Assembly (NCBI GenBank): GCA_002256425.1
Contig: NKIZ01000001.1
Location: 372,001 to 436,000 of the forward strand
DNA length: 64,000 nucleotides
Reading direction: 5' to 3'
Origin: Alphaproteobacteria bacterium PA2
Lineage (GTDB): Bacteria; Pseudomonadota; Alphaproteobacteria; Caulobacterales; Caulobacteraceae
Shown here: one piece after another, positions 37,959 to 47,048 of the stretch
Layout of the letters: each line of letters starts with the position of its first letter
How positions within the stretch are numbered: the first letter of the stretch is position 1
The notes under the pieces: model-generated
Databases searched by the model: none
What the model saw: only the letters and a program-made list of their open reading frames with translations
What the model was told of the DNA's origin: nothing
Position numbers and translations under genes: made by a program

Positions 37959-38717
37959 TTGCAACAAGATCGCTTTGAACCCCTCCCGGCCCTGGCCGGA
38001 CAAGGGCTGGTGGTCGACAATATCGGCAAGGCCTTCCGTGGCCGGACCGTGGTCAAGGGTGTGACCCTGTCCCTCGGTCGGGGCGAGGTGCTGGGCCTGC
38101 TGGGTCCCAACGGCGCCGGCAAGACCACCTGCTTCTACATGATCACCGGCCTGATCCCCGCCGACTATGGCGCCATCTATCTGGACGGCGAGAACATCAC
38201 CGCCCAGCCCATGTATCAGCGGGCCCGGATGGGCGTCGGCTATCTGCCGCAGGAGACCTCGATCTTCCGCGGCATGACGGTCGAGGAAAACATCATGGCT
38301 GTGGTCGAGTTGCGGGATTCCAGCCGGTCCTCCTCGCGGGCCACGGTCACCGGCCTGCTGGAAGAACTGCGGATCGACCACCTGCGCAAGTCGCCGGCGG
38401 TCTCCCTGTCAGGGGGTGAGCGTCGCCGGGTGGAAATCGCCAGGGCCCTGGCCAGCGAACCCTCCTTCATGCTGCTGGACGAGCCCTTCGCCGGCATCGA
38501 CCCCCTGGCCATCGCCGACATCCGCGAGGTCATCGGCTATCTGAAGGCCCGGGGCATCGGCATTCTGATCACCGACCACAATGTCCGCGAGACCCTGGAC
38601 ATCATAGACCGCGCCGCCATCATCCATGCGGGCGAGGTCCTGTTCGAAGGCACTCCGTCCCAGATCGTCGATGATCCCGAAGTGCGCCGTGTCTATCTGG
38701 GCGAGCATTTCGGCTAG
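37959..38717 (+). CDS. lptB: LPS export ABC transporter ATPase LptB
   Basis: Cytoplasmic ATPase powering LPS extraction. The 252-residue protein has Walker A GPNGAGKTTCFYMITGL, the LptB motif GYLPQETSIFRGMTVEENI, signature LSGGERRRVEIARAL and Walker B FMLLDEPFAGIDPLA. The start is TTG 37959 with GAGGAG upstream. In most relatives rpoN follows; here three other genes intervene. Confidence 0.95.
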   Translation: MQQDRFEPLPALAGQGLVVDNIGKAFRGRTVVKGVTLSLGRGEVLGLLGPNGAGKTTCFYMITGLIPADYGAIYLDGENITAQPMYQRARMGVGYLPQETSIFRGMTVEENIMAVVELRDSSRSSSRATVTGLLEELRIDHLRKSPAVSLSGGERRRVEIARALASEPSFMLLDEPFAGIDPLAIADIREVIGYLKARGIGILITDHNVRETLDIIDRAAIIHAGEVLFEGTPSQIVDDPEVRRVYLGEHFG

Positions 38718-38786
38718 GGCCGCACTTGCGGCGTCGTCGCACTTGCCTTCCTATCCCACCCGAACGCCAGACCAGAGCGGGGGGAC

Positions 38787-40295
38787 ATGACCACAACACC
38801 CAAGAACGCCATCGTCATCCTGCTGGACAGCCTCAACCGGCACATGCTGGGCGCCTATGGCGGGACCGAGTTCGAAACCCCCAATCTCGACGCCCTTGCA
38901 AGGACCGCCACCCGGTTCGACAACCACCACACGGGCTCCCTGCCCTGCATGCCCGCCCGGCATGACATCCTGTGCGGCGCCCTGGATTTCCTGTGGCGGC
39001 CCTGGGGGTCGGTGGAGATCTGGGAAGACGCCATCACCTATGAACTGCGCAAGGTGGGGGTGGTCAGCCAGCTGATCAGCGACCATCCCCACCTCTTCGA
39101 GACCGGCGGCGAGAACTATCACTGCGACTTCTATGCCTGGGACTATCTCCGGGGCCATGAAGGCGACGCCTGGAAGACCCGGCCCGATCCCAGCTGGGCC
39201 GGCGCCCCGGGTTTTGGCCGCGGCCACATGCCCTATGATGACAGCCGCGGCTGGTTCACCGGCGAGGCCGACTTCCCCGGTCCCCGCACCATGTCGGCGG
39301 CGGCGAAGTGGATCGAGGACAATGCCGGTCACCACGAGCGGTTCTTCCTCTTCGTCGACGAATTCGATCCCCACGAGCCCTTCGACACCCCCGAGCCCTG
39401 GGCTTCGAAATACGACGCCGAATGGGAAGGACCCCACCTGATCTGGCCGCCCTACATGCAGGGCGCCATCGAGAAGGGGATTCTCACCGAACGCCAGGCC
39501 CGCCAGCTTCGCGCGTCATACGGCGGCAAGCTGTCCATGATCGATCACTGGCTGGGCAAGGTGCTCAAGGCCGTCGACGACAAGGGCCTGACCGACGACA
39601 CCCTCGTGGTGATCTGCACTGACCACGGCCACTATCTCGGCGAGAAGGATATCTGGGGCAAACCCGGCGTGCCCATCTACAACACCCTGGGCCATGTTCC
39701 CCTGTTGATCCGGCATCCGGGGATTGCGCCGGGATCCTGCAACGCCCTGACCACCAGCGTCGACATCTACGCCACCCTGGCGGACATGTTCGGGGTCGGC
39801 GCCCGCCAGCGGACCCATGGCCGGTCCCTCCTGCCCCTGCTGCGGGGCGAGGCGACGTCGATCCGCGATCACCTGCTGACCGGGGTCTGGGGACGGGAAG
39901 TCCATCTGGTGACCTCGAACCACAAATACGCCCGGGGTCCCGTCGGCGCCAACGAGCCCCTGTCCATGATGTCCAACCGCTGGTCGACCATGCCGACCCA
40001 CGTGGTGGACAAGCACATCGCCCTGCCCCTGCCCGACGACCGGGCCTTCCTGGACCGCATGCCGGGGTCCACGGTTCCCGTCATCCACCAGACCTTCGCC
40101 GCCGGCGATCCCATTCCCTTCTGGGCGCGGACCAAGCCGTCTGGCCACCACCTGTTTGACCGGCATGAGGATCCTGACGAAGACAGGAACCTGGCCGGAA
40201 CCCCGATCGAAGCCGATCTGGCCGATCAGCTTCGCGCCGCCCTCATCGAGATCGAAGCGCCGAAGTCGCAACTTCAGCGCCTTGGCCTGCAATAA
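38787..40295 (+). CDS. Sulfatase-family hydrolase with Cys-type formylglycine motif
   Basis: A 502-residue alkaline-phosphatase-fold hydrolase. It has the metal Asp in IVILLDSLNRHMLG, the modification motif SLPCMPARHD (Cys54 in CxPxR, which would become formylglycine), FVDEFDPHEPFD, CTDHGHYLGEKDIWGK and a C-terminal EDPDEDRNLAG. Sequence features suit an arylsulfatase or phosphonate monoester hydrolase. There is no signal peptide, so it is probably cytoplasmic, and no formylglycine-generating enzyme in the window. Substrate unknown. It lies between lptB and rpoN. Confidence 0.9.
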   Translation: MTTTPKNAIVILLDSLNRHMLGAYGGTEFETPNLDALARTATRFDNHHTGSLPCMPARHDILCGALDFLWRPWGSVEIWEDAITYELRKVGVVSQLISDHPHLFETGGENYHCDFYAWDYLRGHEGDAWKTRPDPSWAGAPGFGRGHMPYDDSRGWFTGEADFPGPRTMSAAAKWIEDNAGHHERFFLFVDEFDPHEPFDTPEPWASKYDAEWEGPHLIWPPYMQGAIEKGILTERQARQLRASYGGKLSMIDHWLGKVLKAVDDKGLTDDTLVVICTDHGHYLGEKDIWGKPGVPIYNTLGHVPLLIRHPGIAPGSCNALTTSVDIYATLADMFGVGARQRTHGRSLLPLLRGEATSIRDHLLTGVWGREVHLVTSNHKYARGPVGANEPLSMMSNRWSTMPTHVVDKHIALPLPDDRAFLDRMPGSTVPVIHQTFAAGDPIPFWARTKPSGHHLFDRHEDPDEDRNLAGTPIEADLADQLRAALIEIEAPKSQLQRLGLQ

Positions 40296-40313
40296 GTCCG
40301 GAGACATCAGTTC

Positions 40314-41276
40314 ATGCGTAGGCTTGTCATCGCCATCACCGCCGCCCTAGCCCTGGGCGGCTGCGCCAAGGACCTGCCCTATGCAGATCTCAAGGCCAAA
40401 TACGCCACTCCCGCTTCGCGGTTCATGGCCCTGCAGGACGGCGTGGGCGTCCACTATCGAGACCAGGGCAAGGCCGATGGCCAGCCCATTGTCATGGTCC
40501 ACGGCTTCTCGGCCAATCTGGACGCCTGGGAGCCCTGGGTCGGCCAGCTGGGCTCTGACTACCGGATCATCACCCTGGACCTGGCGGCCCATGGCCTGAC
40601 TACGGTTCCCGAGGGCTATCAGGTCTCCACCGAAGGCCAGGTGGCCATCGTCGATCAACTGACCCGGGCGCTGAAGGTGGATCACTTCGTCCTGGCCGGA
40701 AATTCCATGGGCGGCGGGGTTTCGTGGAACTACGCCCTGGCCCATCCGGAGCGGGTGAGGGCCCTGGTCCTGGTGGACTCCGTCGGTCTGCCGCCGCCCC
40801 CCAAGGCGGGTGAAAAGCCCAAGGGCGATGGTCCGCCCCTGGTTTTCATGATCATGCGCAGCTCCATGGGTCGCGCCATCCTCAAACAGATCAATCCCCG
40901 TCCCCTGGCGGAGAAGGGCCTCAAGCAGGCCTATGTGGATGCCTCCCTGGTCACGCCTGCCCTGGTGGACCGTTATGCCGACCTGGCCCTGGCGCCGGGA
41001 CACCGGGAGCTTCTGATGTCCGGCAGGCCGGCGCCGAGGACGCCGGTGACCCTGGCGACCTTCCAGGCCATCAAGGCGCCGACCCTGGTCCTGCACGGCG
41101 AGGTGGACACGGTCATTTCGGCGGATGCCGGCAAGGCCCTGGCCGCCGCCATTCCGGGCGCCAAGCTGATCCTCTATCCCGGGGTTGGCCACGTTCCCAT
41201 GGAGCAGATCCCGGAAAAATCCGCCGCTGATGTCCGCGCCTTCCTGTCAGGTCTTCCGCCGACGGCCAAACCCTAG
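40314..41276 (+). CDS. Lipoprotein alpha/beta hydrolase
   Basis: A 320-residue hydrolase with a lipoprotein signal (ITAALALGGC, lipidated Cys17). The fold is clear: oxyanion MVHGFSANLDAW, nucleophile Ser131 in LAGNSMGGG, acid in HGEVDTVIS and His in GVGHVPMEQ. It is probably anchored on the periplasmic face. Substrate unknown; perhaps an ester. It is 18 bp past the sulfatase gene, likely in one transcript. Confidence 0.9.
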   Translation: MRRLVIAITAALALGGCAKDLPYADLKAKYATPASRFMALQDGVGVHYRDQGKADGQPIVMVHGFSANLDAWEPWVGQLGSDYRIITLDLAAHGLTTVPEGYQVSTEGQVAIVDQLTRALKVDHFVLAGNSMGGGVSWNYALAHPERVRALVLVDSVGLPPPPKAGEKPKGDGPPLVFMIMRSSMGRAILKQINPRPLAEKGLKQAYVDASLVTPALVDRYADLALAPGHRELLMSGRPAPRTPVTLATFQAIKAPTLVLHGEVDTVISADAGKALAAAIPGAKLILYPGVGHVPMEQIPEKSAADVRAFLSGLPPTAKP

Positions 41277-41343
41277 CCGTTCCGACACCCGGCCGTCCGT
41301 GCATCATGGACGGCAAACCACACAGCGTTCCGAGAGAGATCCC

Positions 41344-43395
41344 ATGCGCGCACTACTTCTGGCCTCCGTCGCCTGCTGCCTTCTGACCCTGCCCGCTGCT
41401 GCAGCGCCGGCCGAGGCGCGGGATCCGAACTTCACCGGGCGCGACCTGTTTGGCCTGCAGTCGGCCACCGATCCCCAGTTCCGCCCGGATGGCGGACAGA
41501 TCGCCTATGTGCGGATCAGCAATGACATCATGACCGACAAGGCCCGCCGGACCATATGGCTGGCCGACCCGAAGACCGGCGCCCAGACGCCGCTGGCGAC
41601 CGAAGACGGGGGCGCTGTCTCGCCCCGGTGGTCCCCCGACGGCCAGAAGCTGGCCTATCTGGCCCTGACCCCCAAGGGCGCCCAGCTGACCGTCCGCTGG
41701 ATGGCCAGCGGCCGTTCCGCCCGGGTGGCCAGCCTGGACCAGGCCCCGGGCGCCATTACCTGGTCGCCGGACGGCAAGACCCTGGCCTTCACCCTGCTCA
41801 CCCCTGATGCCGCCGCCACCCTGGGCGCCGCCCCGGCGAAGCCCGAAGGCGCGGAGTGGGCGGCCCCGCTGAAGGTCGAGACCCGGGTCACCTTCCGGGC
41901 CGATGGGGAAGGGGTCCTCACCCCCGGCTATGCCCACATATTCACGGTCTCCGCCGACGGCGGCGCCCCCCGCCAGCGGACCTTCGGCAAGTTCGACGAT
42001 TTCGGACCCCTGAGCTTCTCGCCGGATGGCAGGTCCCTCTATTTCGCGGCCAACCGGCAGCCGGGCTGGGAGCGGGACCCCAATGAGTCGGAAGTCTTCC
42101 GCCTTGATCTCTCCGACGATTCCATCACCCCCCTGACTAAACGGGTCGGTCCCGACCAGTCGCCCCAGGTCTCCCCCGACGGCAGGCAGGTGGCCTATGT
42201 GGGCTATGACGACGCCCGGAAGCGCGGTTATGAGAACCAGCGCCTCTATGTGATGGACGCCGATGGACTCAACAGCCGGGTCCTGACCGGCGACTTCGAC
42301 CGATCGGTCGCTTCGCCCAGCTGGAGCGCCGATGGGCGCAGCATCCATGTGATCTTCGATGACCACGGGACCAACAAGGTCGCCAGGGTTGGCCTGGACG
42401 GCAAGCGGACCGTGGTGGCCCAGGGCCTGATGGGGTCAGACTTTGACCGGCCCTACAGCGGCGGCGACTACAGCCTGGCCCGCAATGGCGCCCTTGCGAT
42501 CACCATGGGCGACTCCACCCGCCCGGCGGATCTCGGCGTTGTTCAGGCCGGCGCCACGCGGCGGTTGACCGACCTCAATGGCGACCTGCTGTCGGGCAAG
42601 ACCCTGGCCAGGGCCCAGCCCATGGTCGTCCCCTCATCCTTTGACCAGAAGCCCATCGAAGCCTGGCTGCTGACCCCGCCGAAGTTTGATCCGGCGAAGA
42701 AATACCCCCTGGTTCTCGAGATCCACGGCGGACCCTTCTCGGCCTATGGCCCCAACTTCTCGGCGGTGGACCAGCTCTACGCCGCCGCGGGCTATCTGGT
42801 GGTCTATTCGAACCCCCGGGGGTCCACCTCATACGGCGAGGTTTTCGCCAACGAGATCGACCGCAACTATCCCAGCCATGACTATGACGACCTGATGAGC
42901 GTGGTCGACGCGGTGATCGCGAAAGGATCCGTCGACACCAACCGCCTCTATGTCACGGGCGGGTCCGGCGGGGGCGCGCTCACGGCCTGGATTGTCGGCA
43001 AGACCAACCGCTTCGCCGCCGCCGCCACCCAGAAGCCGGTGATCAACTGGGCCAGCCAGGTCCTGACCACCGACGGCTATGCCTTCATGGGACCCTACTG
43101 GTTCGGCAAGGCGCCCTGGGAGGACCCCCAGGGCTACTGGGCCCGTTCCCCCCTGTCCCTGGTGGGCAATGTGAAGACGCCAACCATGGTGGTTGTGGGC
43201 GAAAATGACCTGCGAACGCCAGACAGCGAGGCCGAGCAATACTATGCGGCCCTGCAGCTGAGAGAGGTGCCCACCGCCCTGGTGAAGCTGCCCGGCGCCA
43301 GCCATGGGGGCTATGCTTCGCGGCCTTCCCAGTCGGCCGCCACGACGGCGGCCATCATCGCCTGGTTCGAAAGGTACAAGACGCCCCCCAAATAA
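41344..43395 (+). CDS. S9C-type acylaminoacyl/dipeptidyl peptidase, exported
   Basis: A 683-residue prolyl-oligopeptidase family peptidase. Signal peptide LLLASVACCLLTLPAAAA; a WD-like propeller with repeated SPDG/SxDG motifs; a C-terminal hydrolase domain with EIHGGPFSAYG, Ser541 in GGSGGG, Asp622 in GENDLRTP and His654 in GASHGG. ATG 41344 starts the signal peptide; an in-frame upstream start within the hydrolase gene is rejected. Third gene of the sulfatase/hydrolase/peptidase block. Confidence 0.93.
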   Translation: MRALLLASVACCLLTLPAAAAPAEARDPNFTGRDLFGLQSATDPQFRPDGGQIAYVRISNDIMTDKARRTIWLADPKTGAQTPLATEDGGAVSPRWSPDGQKLAYLALTPKGAQLTVRWMASGRSARVASLDQAPGAITWSPDGKTLAFTLLTPDAAATLGAAPAKPEGAEWAAPLKVETRVTFRADGEGVLTPGYAHIFTVSADGGAPRQRTFGKFDDFGPLSFSPDGRSLYFAANRQPGWERDPNESEVFRLDLSDDSITPLTKRVGPDQSPQVSPDGRQVAYVGYDDARKRGYENQRLYVMDADGLNSRVLTGDFDRSVASPSWSADGRSIHVIFDDHGTNKVARVGLDGKRTVVAQGLMGSDFDRPYSGGDYSLARNGALAITMGDSTRPADLGVVQAGATRRLTDLNGDLLSGKTLARAQPMVVPSSFDQKPIEAWLLTPPKFDPAKKYPLVLEIHGGPFSAYGPNFSAVDQLYAAAGYLVVYSNPRGSTSYGEVFANEIDRNYPSHDYDDLMSVVDAVIAKGSVDTNRLYVTGGSGGGALTAWIVGKTNRFAAAATQKPVINWASQVLTTDGYAFMGPYWFGKAPWEDPQGYWARSPLSLVGNVKTPTMVVVGENDLRTPDSEAEQYYAALQLREVPTALVKLPGASHGGYASRPSQSAATTAAIIAWFERYKTPPK

Positions 43396-43498
43396 ATGGG
43401 CGGTATTCCGCGCTTTCTCAGAAACCGCGCCGGTCATTAACCAACTGGTGGGGTTCGGCCTCTAGCTTGATACGCAAGAAACAGGCCAGGAGGGCGTT

Positions 43499-45001
43499 TT
43501 GGCGCTCGGTGCGCGATTAGAGCTACGTCAAGGGCAGGGGTTGGTCATAACCCCCCAACTGCAACAGGCCATCAAGCTGTTGCAGCTCTCCAACATGGAG
43601 CTTGAGGCCTTCGTCGAGGGCGAGCTCGAACGCAATCCCCTGCTCCAGAGGGACGAGCGCGAATCAGAGGGCGACCGCGAGGCCGTCGCCGAGACGCCAG
43701 CCTCGGACGGCGAAACCTACGCCCTGGACGAGGTGCCGGTCGGCGGCGCCGAAGGCGCCATGGACGTCACCTATGAGTCCGAGGGCTCCCGCGGCGAGCA
43801 CGCCACGGGCGATGCGTCTGAAGCCATGCACGCCGGCGGCGCCATTGACTGGTCCAAGGCCGGCTCTGGCGGCAGCTTCGAAGACACTGACGATTTCGAG
43901 CAGAGGCTCTCACACGACAAGACCCTGGCTGAACACCTGCAGGACCAGTTGCTGGTCGCAGGCTTTGGCGGGGTTGAACTGGCCGCCGCCACGGTCCTGA
44001 CCGACAGCGTCGACGAGGGCGGCTATCTGCGCTGCGATCTGGCCGAGACCGCCGAGCGCCTGGGCTGCGACCTCACCTTCCTCGAAGACATTCTGCGCAT
44101 GCTCCAGCGCTTCGAGCCGGTGGGCGTCTATGCCCGCGACGTGCGCGAATGCCTGATGCTGCAGTTGCAGGACCGCAATCGCTGCGACCCGGCCATGGTG
44201 GCCCTCCTGGACAATCTGGAACTGGTAGCCCGCCGTGACATGGCCGGCCTGCGCAAGGCCTGCGGCGTCGACGACGAAGACCTGCGCGAGATGATCGCCG
44301 AGCTGAAGGCCCTGACGCCGCGCCCTGGCGCAGCCTTCGGCGGCGAGCCCAGCCAGCCTGTGGCGCCCGACGTCTTCGTCCGCGAGGGCCTGGGCGGCAT
44401 GTGGCATGTGGAGCTGAACTCCGACACCCTGCCGCGCCTGCTCATCGACCAGCGCTATCACGCCCGGGTCAGCACCGGCGCAAGGACCGAGCAGGAAAAG
44501 GTCTTCGTGGCCGACTGCATGGCCAGCGCCAACTGGCTGGTGAAGAGCCTGGACCAGAGGGCCAAGACCATCCTCAAGGTCGCCTCGGAAATCGTCCGCC
44601 AGCAGGACGGCTTCCTGGCCTATGGGGTCGAACACCTGCGTCCCCTGAACCTCAAGACCGTGGCCGACGCCATCGGCATGCACGAATCCACGGTCAGCCG
44701 GGTGACCTCGAACAAGTACCTGGCCACGCCCAGGGGCATGTTCGAGCTGAAATTCTTCTTCACCTCGGCCATCCAGTCGTCCGAAGGCGGCGAGGCTCAT
44801 TCCGCCGAAGCCGTCCGTCACCGGATCCGTCAACTTATCGAGAGCGAGAAGATCGCCGCCGACGTCCATTCCGACGACGCCCTGGTGGATATCCTCAAGG
44901 ATACCGGGGTCGATATCGCCCGGCGCACCGTGGCCAAGTACCGCGAGGCCATGCGGATTCCCTCGTCCGTGGACCGCCGCCGCCTGCTCAAACAAGCCTG
45001 A
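43499..45001 (+). CDS. rpoN: RNA polymerase sigma-54 factor
   Basis: Directs RNA polymerase to -24/-12 promoters with enhancer-binding activators. The 500-residue protein has region I (LELRQGQGLVITPQLQQAIKLLQLSNMEL), an acidic region II, the core-binding part (LKTVADAIGMHESTVSRVTSNKYL) and the C-terminal RpoN box ARRTVAKYREAM. The start is TTG 43499 with AGGAGGG upstream. In Caulobacter rpoN is needed for flagellum and stalk genes. Confidence 0.96.
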   Translation: MALGARLELRQGQGLVITPQLQQAIKLLQLSNMELEAFVEGELERNPLLQRDERESEGDREAVAETPASDGETYALDEVPVGGAEGAMDVTYESEGSRGEHATGDASEAMHAGGAIDWSKAGSGGSFEDTDDFEQRLSHDKTLAEHLQDQLLVAGFGGVELAAATVLTDSVDEGGYLRCDLAETAERLGCDLTFLEDILRMLQRFEPVGVYARDVRECLMLQLQDRNRCDPAMVALLDNLELVARRDMAGLRKACGVDDEDLREMIAELKALTPRPGAAFGGEPSQPVAPDVFVREGLGGMWHVELNSDTLPRLLIDQRYHARVSTGARTEQEKVFVADCMASANWLVKSLDQRAKTILKVASEIVRQQDGFLAYGVEHLRPLNLKTVADAIGMHESTVSRVTSNKYLATPRGMFELKFFFTSAIQSSEGGEAHSAEAVRHRIRQLIESEKIAADVHSDDALVDILKDTGVDIARRTVAKYREAMRIPSSVDRRRLLKQA

Positions 45002-45056
45002 GTTACCGCCTCTACAAGTCCTTGACAGGGCCTGCGGATAGGCGCGCACTCCCCCC

Positions 45057-45680
45057 ATGCAAGTACAAGTCTCCGGCAAGCATGTCGCCGTCGGGGAGGC
45101 CCTGCGTGAGCGGGTCACCGACGAAATTTCGAGTTCGATCGCCAAGTATTTCGAGCGTGGCGGTTTCGCAGATGTGGTGGTCAGCAAGGAGGGACACTCC
45201 TTCCGCGTGGACTGCTCCGTTCATCTGGATTCAGGGCAACACCTGGAAAGTCATGGCCTGGGCCCGGACGCCCATGGCGCCTTCGACGTGGCCCTGGGCA
45301 AGATCGAGACCCGGGTCCGCCGCTACAAGCGACGCCTGAAGAGCCATTCGGTGGCCGCCAGCGCCAAGGCGGCCGAAACCGCCGCCTATTTCGTCATCCG
45401 CGCCCCCGAAGATGAGGACGACGATATCTGGGATGAACCCGACGCCCTGCCGGTCGGCCCGGCCGTGCCCAGCGGTCTGATCATCGCCGAGACCGAGCGG
45501 GAAATCCGCACCATGACTGTTTCTCAGGCGGTGCTGGACCTGGACCTGACTGAATCTCAAACAATCGTGTTCAGGAACGCCGCGCACGGCGGATTGTCTG
45601 TGGTATATCGCCGCCCCGACGGGAACATCGGCTGGATCGACCCCGAGCGCACCAAGCCGTCAAGCGGTAAGGGAGCCTAG
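45057..45680 (+). CDS. hpf: Long-form ribosome hibernation promoting factor
   Basis: Binds and dimerises resting ribosomes. The 207-residue protein has the N-terminal S30AE domain (QVSGKHVAVGEALRERV, FRVDCSVHLDSG, IETRVRRYKRRLK) and the C-terminal dimerisation domain (MTVSQAVLDLDLTESQTIVF, VVYRRPDGNIGWI). It has the usual place between rpoN and ptsN. A TTGACA at 45022-45027 could be a -35 element. Confidence 0.93.
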   Translation: MQVQVSGKHVAVGEALRERVTDEISSSIAKYFERGGFADVVVSKEGHSFRVDCSVHLDSGQHLESHGLGPDAHGAFDVALGKIETRVRRYKRRLKSHSVAASAKAAETAAYFVIRAPEDEDDDIWDEPDALPVGPAVPSGLIIAETEREIRTMTVSQAVLDLDLTESQTIVFRNAAHGGLSVVYRRPDGNIGWIDPERTKPSSGKGA

Positions 45681-45683
45681 GTC

Positions 45684-45703
45684 ACAGGCGGAATTCCGCC
45701 TGT
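45684..45703. repeat. 20-bp perfect palindrome downstream of hpf
   Basis: ACAGGCGG-AATT-CCGCCTGT can form an 8-bp hairpin with a 4-base loop, 4 bases past the hpf stop. No T-tract follows. It may stabilise the hpf mRNA, stop transcription weakly or be a protein-binding dyad ahead of ptsN. Confidence 0.5.
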
Positions 45704-45768
45704 CATCAAGGTGTCTCCGACGGTCGCTAACTGGGCCCGGCCGTTTGCGTAAGGCGTAACGAGTTAAG

Positions 45769-46236
45769 ATGATTTTTTCGGAAGTACTGGATCTGGCCGC
45801 CATAGCGCCCCGCGCGACGGCGACCGACAAGCGTCAGGTCCTGGCCCTGATCTCAGACATCGCCGCCCGCAATTTCGGCCTCGACGCCGGCATGATTCTC
45901 GACGCCCTGGCGGAACGGGAACAGGCGGGATCGACAGGGCTTGGTCGGGGCGTTGCTGTGCCTCACGCCCGTCTGGAGGGCCTTTCCCGCATGCGGGCGG
46001 TCTTCCTGCGCCTGGAGCATCCGGTGGACTTTGCGTCCGTGGACGATCAGCCGGTGGACCTGGTCTTCGCCCTGTTTTCGCCGGAAGGTCAGGCCGGTTC
46101 GGTCCACCTGCAGGGCCTGGCCCGGATTTCCCGCCTCATGCGTCAGAAGGATCTGCGCGAACAGCTGCGCCAGTCCCGGGCCGCCGAGGCCATCCGCGCC
46201 CTTCTGGTCCAGGACCAGCGCCAGACGGCGGCCTGA
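45769..46236 (+). CDS. ptsN: Nitrogen PTS EIIA protein PtsN
   Basis: A 155-residue regulatory phosphotransfer protein of the EI-Ntr/NPr/EIIA-Ntr chain, coordinating nitrogen, potassium and stringent responses. The phospho-accepting His66 is in RGVAVPHARLEGL; DFASVDDQPVDLVFALFSPEG is typical. It ends the rpoN-hpf-ptsN cluster. Confidence 0.95.
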   Translation: MIFSEVLDLAAIAPRATATDKRQVLALISDIAARNFGLDAGMILDALAEREQAGSTGLGRGVAVPHARLEGLSRMRAVFLRLEHPVDFASVDDQPVDLVFALFSPEGQAGSVHLQGLARISRLMRQKDLREQLRQSRAAEAIRALLVQDQRQTAA

Positions 46237-46266
46237 GACCTTTCGGCCCAGACCGCCGACTTCAGG

Positions 46267-46587
46267 CTATTTGCGGGGGGGCGGGGTAACGATCACCGTC
46301 GTGTCGCCCGCAGCGCCGGTCTTTCCCGTATCGCCGGTTGCGCCGGTATCGCCCATGGCGCCGGTCTGGCCAGTCGCGCCGGCATAGCCGGTGGCGCCAG
46401 AATCTCCCGTTGCGCCCGTTGCGCCTTCAACGCCGGTCGCACCTGTGGCGCCAGCCGGGCCGGGAGGCCCGACCACAACAACCGCCGGGGCGGGTTCTGC
46501 GGCAGGCGCGGCCACCGGGGCAGGGTTGTTGCAGGCCGTCAGGGCCAAGGCAGCGGCCGCGAGGGCCGCCGAAGCAAGATATTTCAT
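46267..46587 (-). CDS. Collagen-like Gly-X-Y repeat lipoprotein
   Basis: A 106-residue protein: lipoprotein signal ([11 protein letters not shown], Cys19), a Pro/Ala spacer, then 19 uninterrupted Gly-X-Y triplets (residues 40-96), beginning [13 protein letters not shown] and rich in GAT, GDT and GAA, and a short tail ending PPPRK. This is the sequence signature of a collagen triple helix and suggests a trimeric, lipid-anchored rod. ATG 46585-46587 is the start of the signal; an in-frame ATG upstream is rejected. It converges with ptsN. Function unknown. Confidence 0.85.
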   Translation of the reverse strand: MKYLASAALAAAALALTACNNPAPVAAPAAEPAPAVVVVGPPGPAGATGATGVEGATGATGDSGATGYAGATGQTGAMGDTGATGDTGKTGAAGDTTVIVTPPPRK

Positions 46588-46743
46588 GGTCGCGTTTCCT
46601 GTGTCCGCCGCCCGGATGCGGGCGAGCTGATCCAATGTTGGGTCGCCCCCCGGCGGTATGGCCGGAGGAAGATAACGGCCAGGGGCTGACCGCCATCATC
46701 TGATCACAACAGGTGGCGCGGGTTTGGGTTCCGCTCCGGAGCC

Positions 46744-47013
46744 CTAGTGGACTGAAACCGGCGCCAGTTCGTGGGCCAGGGCCGCGGCGACCGCCGCGTC
46801 CCGGTCTTCCAGCACGGCCAGCCGCTCGCCATCGGCCCGGTGGACCGCATAGAGGATCTGGTCAGGGCGCAGGTCATAACCCTCGACACGTCCGGTCGGG
46901 GTCGAGGCCAGGATTTCGGCGCCCATCACCGGGCGCACATAGACCAGGTTAGGACCGCCAAGGGCGGCCAGATCCTGGGGGGAAAGGGTAATCTGGGTCA
47001 TCTTGGGCGTCAC
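46744..47013 (-). CDS. DUF1150 family protein
   Basis: An 89-residue alphaproteobacterial protein of unknown function: LSPQDLAALGGPNLVYVRPV and LRPDQILYAVHRADGERLAVLEDRDAA. It follows hsp20 by 35 bp, a recurrent arrangement that suggests a heat-shock role. The start is GTG 47011-47013 with GGAGG 7 bases upstream; ATG 46999-47001 is an alternative. Confidence 0.85.
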   Translation of the reverse strand: MTPKMTQITLSPQDLAALGGPNLVYVRPVMGAEILASTPTGRVEGYDLRPDQILYAVHRADGERLAVLEDRDAAVAAALAHELAPVSVH

Positions 47014-47048
47014 AGGACCACCTCCAAAAATCTCGAAATCAGGCCGGA

